A stretch of 64,000 nt of DNA from assembly GCA_021800535.1 (NCBI GenBank), contig JAJYYV010000003.1, positions 1 through 64,000 of the forward strand, read 5' to 3'. The stretch is from a bacterium. Its GTDB lineage: Bacteria; Ratteibacteria; UBA8468; B48-G9; DTJG01. Position 1 is the first letter of the stretch. Every line of letters begins with the position of its first letter. This document shows positions 60,159 to 64,000 of the stretch, piece after piece. Under the pieces are notes generated by a model. The model saw only the letters and a list, made by a program, of their open reading frames with translations, was not told the origin of the DNA and did not search any database. The position numbers were made by a program, and so were the translations under genes.

Positions 60159-60257
60159 TTTTAACATTTTTACATTCTTTGACATCTTGTATAAAGTATT
60201 ATATCATAAAAAATAAAAAAATTTATTTGTGGATAATTAATTTACAAAAATAAAAAA

Positions 60258-61472
60258 ATGGAAATAGAAAAAATACTGCCGGAAATTATTGAAAAAAACA
60301 ATAAAAAGATTTTACTTATTGTCCTTGATGGTTTGGGTGGACTACCTAATCCAAATACAGGACTTACTGAACTTGAAACAGCAAAAATTCCTAATCTTCA
60401 TAATTTTGCCAAAAAAGGAACATGCGGACTTACAATTCCTGTTTTACCTGGAGTCACACCCGGAAGTGGGCCTGCACACCTTTCGCTTTTTGGTTATGAC
60501 CCTGTGGAACATCAAATAGGCAGAGGTGTTTTGGAAACTTTAGGTATTGGTAAGCATTTGGATAAGGAAGACCTTGCAATAAGAGGAAATTTTGCAACAA
60601 TTGATGAAAATCGGATTGTAACTGATAGAAGAGCAGGAAGAATTGCAACAGAAGAAAATGAAAAATTAGTGGAAATTATTTCAGAAAATATAAAAGAAAT
60701 AAAAGGGATAAAAATTAGTATTTATACTGTAAAAGAACACAGATGCGCTATTATTCTTAAAGGTAAGAATTTAAATCCATTTCTTATAGAAAATGACCCT
60801 GAGAAAGAAGGTAATCCTATAAGAAAAATAGAACCTTTAAGTGATGATGCTAAATTTACTTCTGAGATTTTAGAAGAATTTATAAAACAGGTGGAATCTA
60901 TTTTAAAGAATCAACAGACCAAAGCAAAAACTATTTTGCTAAGAGGTTTTTCAAAGATTCCAGGAATTCAAACTTTTGAAGAAAAATATCTTTTAAAAGC
61001 CGCATGTATTTCGTCTTATCCAATGTATAAAGGGTTATCCAGATTAGTAGGAATGGATATTATTGAAGGACTTGAAACTTTCCATAATAGAATAAATGCT
61101 CTTATAGATTATTATAAGAATTATGATTTCTTTTATTTTCATTATAAAAAAACTGATAGCGCAGGAGAAGATGGAAATTTTGAAAAAAAGGTTTCTGTAT
61201 TAGAAGATTTTGATGAAAAACTTCCTGATATTCTGAAACTGAAATTTGAAGCAATAGCTATTACAGGAGACCATTCCACACCTGCTGTTCTTAAAGGACA
61301 TTCGTGGCATCCGGTTCCTATATCTATTGTTTCTCCTAATATTATGCCTGATTACATTGACACATTTACAGAAAGAACATGCGGTAATGGTTTGCTGGGA
61401 ACATTTCATGCTATTAATGTAATATATCTTCTTCTGGCTGCATCATTGAAAATGAAAAAATTCGGAGCATAA
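60258..61472 (+). CDS. apgM: Archaeal-type 2,3-bisphosphoglycerate-independent phosphoglycerate mutase
   Basis: LLIVLDGLGGLPNPNTGLTELETAKIPNLHNFAKKGTCGLTIPVLPGVTPGSGPAHLSLFGYDP; ITGDHSTPAVLKGHSWHPVP. Confidence 0.95.
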   Translation: MEIEKILPEIIEKNNKKILLIVLDGLGGLPNPNTGLTELETAKIPNLHNFAKKGTCGLTIPVLPGVTPGSGPAHLSLFGYDPVEHQIGRGVLETLGIGKHLDKEDLAIRGNFATIDENRIVTDRRAGRIATEENEKLVEIISENIKEIKGIKISIYTVKEHRCAIILKGKNLNPFLIENDPEKEGNPIRKIEPLSDDAKFTSEILEEFIKQVESILKNQQTKAKTILLRGFSKIPGIQTFEEKYLLKAACISSYPMYKGLSRLVGMDIIEGLETFHNRINALIDYYKNYDFFYFHYKKTDSAGEDGNFEKKVSVLEDFDEKLPDILKLKFEAIAITGDHSTPAVLKGHSWHPVPISIVSPNIMPDYIDTFTERTCGNGLLGTFHAINVIYLLLAASLKMKKFGA

Positions 61473-61492
61473 ATTTTATGGAGGCCAAAGCT

Positions 61493-61648
61493 ATGACAGA
61501 GTATAAAGATGTAATATGCAGAATGAATTTAAAAAAGAAAACAAAAAATAAATCAGATAAAGAAGGAAAGGTGTATTATTTCTGTTCTCCAAAATGTAAA
61601 GAAAAATTTGATAAAGAGCCGGAAAAATACATAAAACTTGTTGGATGA
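61493..61648 (+). CDS. YHS-domain small protein
   Basis: 51-aa ORF absent from track: MTEYKDVICRMNLKKKTKNKSDKEGKVYYFCSPKCKEKFDKEPEKYIKLVG. Confidence 0.8.
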   Translation: MTEYKDVICRMNLKKKTKNKSDKEGKVYYFCSPKCKEKFDKEPEKYIKLVG

Positions 61649-62454
61649 TAAAAGAAATACCTTTAATTATTGCTATTGATATTGAAACTACAGGACTTTT
61701 TCCACGAAATGGTGAAAGAATATGTGAAATTGCCATTCTTAAGATAAAAGATGGTCAAATTTTTGACAGGTTTGTTTCTCTTATAAATCCTGAAAAATCC
61801 ATATCTAAAGCAGCCACATTGGTATCAGGAATAACAGAGGAAATGACAAGGAAAGCCCCGACATTTAAAGAGGTTGCTAAAGATATTTTTAATTTTTTAA
61901 AAACAGGTGAACCTATTTTGGCTCATAATGCAGCATTTGATTTATCATTTTTAAATTATCAGATGGAATTATGTGGTTTCCCAAGATTGGAAAATAAAGT
62001 CATAGATACACTTTTAATAGCAAGGAAGTATTTTAATTTTCAGAGTAATTCTTTAGGAGATTTAATCAGTCAGTTCTCTATACCTGTAGATAGATTACAT
62101 AGAGCGTATAATGATGCTCTTTCATCTTATAGATTAATGGAAATTTTATTAGATAAATTAAAAAATTCCAAAGAATTTAAAGATTTTCTAATGACACAGG
62201 ATAGTATCACTTCTTTATCTCCTGAGTTGAATAATATTCTGCCTTTTTGGTTGCTTAATGCATTAAAAAACAAAACTTCTATTGTATTTAGATATATTGA
62301 TAGAAATGGAAATACATCTACAAGGAATATTCAGCCAAAGGAAATAACTATCTCGGGTAATTATATATATCTTGTTGGTTTTTGTGCTCTTAAACATGAT
62401 GAAAGAAAATTTAGACTTGACAGAATAATTGAAGTAATGGAAAATATAGAATAG
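61645..62454 (+). CDS. DnaQ-like 3'-5' exonuclease fused to C-terminal WYL domain
   Basis: IAIDIETTGLFPRNGERICEIAI; AHNAAFDLSFL; then IVFRYIDRNGNTSTRNIQPKEITISGNYIYLVGFCALKHDERKFRLDRI. Confidence 0.87.
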   Translation: MIKEIPLIIAIDIETTGLFPRNGERICEIAILKIKDGQIFDRFVSLINPEKSISKAATLVSGITEEMTRKAPTFKEVAKDIFNFLKTGEPILAHNAAFDLSFLNYQMELCGFPRLENKVIDTLLIARKYFNFQSNSLGDLISQFSIPVDRLHRAYNDALSSYRLMEILLDKLKNSKEFKDFLMTQDSITSLSPELNNILPFWLLNALKNKTSIVFRYIDRNGNTSTRNIQPKEITISGNYIYLVGFCALKHDERKFRLDRIIEVMENIE

Positions 62455-62469
62455 TAATAGGAGATCAAA

Positions 62470-62586
62470 GTGAGAAAAATTATATTTTTTATTTTAGTTT
62501 CTGTTTTAATGATGGGTATATTTATAGGATTTACTGGATGTACTGCAAGCATAAACTTTAACCCCAATGGAACTACTTCCAAATAA
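62470..62586 (+). CDS. Very small predicted lipoprotein
   Basis: GTG start: MRKIIFFILVSVLMMGIFIGFTGCTASINFNPNGTTSK with lipobox FTGC. Confidence 0.5.
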   Translation: MRKIIFFILVSVLMMGIFIGFTGCTASINFNPNGTTSK

Positions 62587-62656
62587 ATCATATATATTAT
62601 AATTTTATTACCCCAATCTACATTTTGTATTTTGGGCTGAAAAAGGAGGAAAGAAG

Positions 62657-62863
62657 ATGCCGAAGGAAAAAGGTAAGGTGAAGTGGTTCAATAATACCAA
62701 AGGATACGGTTTTATTGAACGAGAAAATGGCGAAGATGTTTTTATCCATTACTCTGCAATTGGTGGAGATGGATATAAAACATTGGAAGAAGGAGCATCT
62801 GTTGAGTTTGAAGTGACTCAAGGGAAAAAAGGTCTTCAGGCCATTAATGTAGTAAGGTTATAA
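62657..62863 (+). CDS. csp: Cold shock domain protein
   Basis: [31 protein letters not shown]. Confidence 0.97.
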   Translation: MPKEKGKVKWFNNTKGYGFIERENGEDVFIHYSAIGGDGYKTLEEGASVEFEVTQGKKGLQAINVVRL

Positions 62864-62892
62864 ACGAAAATATATAAACTTAACTACAATAA

Positions 62893-62930
62893 TGAGGGGA
62901 GGAGGAAAATCCTCCCCTCATATTTTTTTT
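62893..62930 (+). terminator. Rho-independent terminator after csp
   Basis: TGAGGGGAGGAGGAAAATCCTCCCCTCA hairpin followed by TATTTTTTTT. Confidence 0.95.
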
Positions 62931-62995
62931 ATCGTATTTACTTAACCAAACACTTTTATTTATGAAGACTTTAAAAAAGTGTTAAAATAGTAATT

Positions 62996-63634
62996 ATGAA
63001 TCTATGGCAATTAACTATTCATGGTGGGATTCTCATGTTTCCCATTATTTTTTGTGGATTACTTGCAATTTCAATAATAATTGAAAGGATTATCTCTTTA
63101 CATCAGGCTGAAATAAATTCAGAAAACTTTTTGGAAAAAGTAGAAAAAATATTAAAAAAGGAACAGATAAAAGAAGTTGTTAATTTGTGTGATACCTCCC
63201 CCGGAGTTACTCCCCGTATAATTAAAGCAGGTATTTTAAAATCTGATAGAAGTATTGATGAAGTTAAAGAGGCAATAAAAGAAGAAGCAGAATATCAGGT
63301 TTTAAGTCTTGAAAAATACCTTGGAATTCTTGCTACAATTGCAACCATAGCTCCACTTCTTGGTTTTTTAGGCACATCTACAGGTTTTATAAAAACATTT
63401 ATGATTATTACTACAAAAGGTGTAGAATTAACAATGAAGGACCTTTCCAGAGGAATATGGGAGGCTTTACTAACTACTGTGGCAGGATTATCTGTTGCTA
63501 TTCCTGCATATATCGGGTATAATTATTTGGTAAGCTGGGTAAATAAAATTATTTCAGAAATGGAAAGGGCATCTTCTAAAATAATTGATGTATTAATTTT
63601 TCTTAGAGCAAGTCAGGAAGAGAAAGAAGTCTAA
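62996..63634 (+). CDS. exbB: MotA/TolQ/ExbB proton channel family protein
   Basis: EKYLGILATIATIAPLLGFLGTSTGFIKTF; LTTVAGLSVAIPAYIGYNYL. Confidence 0.93.
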   Translation: MNLWQLTIHGGILMFPIIFCGLLAISIIIERIISLHQAEINSENFLEKVEKILKKEQIKEVVNLCDTSPGVTPRIIKAGILKSDRSIDEVKEAIKEEAEYQVLSLEKYLGILATIATIAPLLGFLGTSTGFIKTFMIITTKGVELTMKDLSRGIWEALLTTVAGLSVAIPAYIGYNYLVSWVNKIISEMERASSKIIDVLIFLRASQEEKEV

Positions 63635-63635
63635 A

Positions 63636-64000
63636 ATGAAATTTCAGAGACATTATGAAATTGCCAAAGGAGAAATAAATTTTATTCCTTTAGTAAATAT
63701 TGTGCTGTTAATAACAATATATTTTATAATAACTTCCAGTTTTATTACTCAACCTATTATTAATGTTAGAACAACCAAAATGGTACAGGCAAAAAAATGG
63801 ACAAATAAAATTTTTTTGAATATTTCTGCTACAGGTAAAATATTTTCTGAAGGGAAAGAAATTCCATTTAAAGAGGTTGGTGTGTTTCTTAAAAAATTTA
63901 AAGGGAATATTTTAGTAATAGTAAAGGGACAAAAAAATACTCCTAATGGTACAATAGTTAAGATTATAGATATGGTTCATAAGTCAGGGATTAAAAATAT
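63636..64000 (+). CDS. exbD: ExbD/TolR biopolymer transport protein (partial at window end)
   Basis: MKFQRHYEIAKGEINFIPLVNIVLLITIYFIITSSFITQP... directly downstream of exbB. Confidence 0.85.
   Translation, partial: MKFQRHYEIAKGEINFIPLVNIVLLITIYFIITSSFITQPIINVRTTKMVQAKKWTNKIFLNISATGKIFSEGKEIPFKEVGVFLKKFKGNILVIVKGQKNTPNGTIVKIIDMVHKSGIKN

Noticed and set aside
1-64000. CRISPR arrays or cas genes
   Set aside because: No regularly spaced direct repeats of suitable length and no Cas-like proteins seen.

Overview
AT-rich bacterial chromosome segment; lineage not assigned. (1) 1-17.3 kb: the 3' end of tuf, then a nearly canonical S10-spc-alpha ribosomal protein super-operon (rpsJ to rplQ, with secY, adk, map, infA, rpmJ, rpoA), an omega-like ORF, pilT and purD. 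rpmD (L30) is absent, and rpsE appears to start at a non-canonical ATT. (2) 17.5-38.4 kb: an accessory/metal-handling zone, mostly on the minus strand. It holds an EmrAB-TolC-type efflux system, an FmdE-family protein, hicBA, ACR3, an Mrp ATPase, two ferredoxin-fused MinD-type ATPases with NifX-like proteins, DUF5320, Fur, DUF3786, a TauE-like permease, a SYLF protein, tRNA(CAT) and asnB. Several gene remnants and rearrangement junctions lie here. (3) 38.5-49.4 kb: a TA pair, tRNA-Leu(CAA), and a ~10.1 kb segment bounded by that tRNA and a degenerate copy of its 5' half. The segment carries an ABC-2/GntR cassette, propeller-like proteins and several pseudogenes. (4) 49.4-64 kb: glycogen/sugar nucleotide cluster (pgm, rsfS, GH57, glgA, galT, glgC, two-component system), rsmI, apgM, a YHS protein, an exonuclease-WYL fusion, cold-shock protein and exbB/exbD. 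The most interesting signals are a 24-bp near-palindrome upstream of four separate operons, hicBA enclosed by perfect 16-bp inverted repeats shared with a dispersed intergenic repeat family, the ATT start of rpsE, and the two tRNA-derived duplications. All calls come from reading the sequence and supplied translations; no searches were run.
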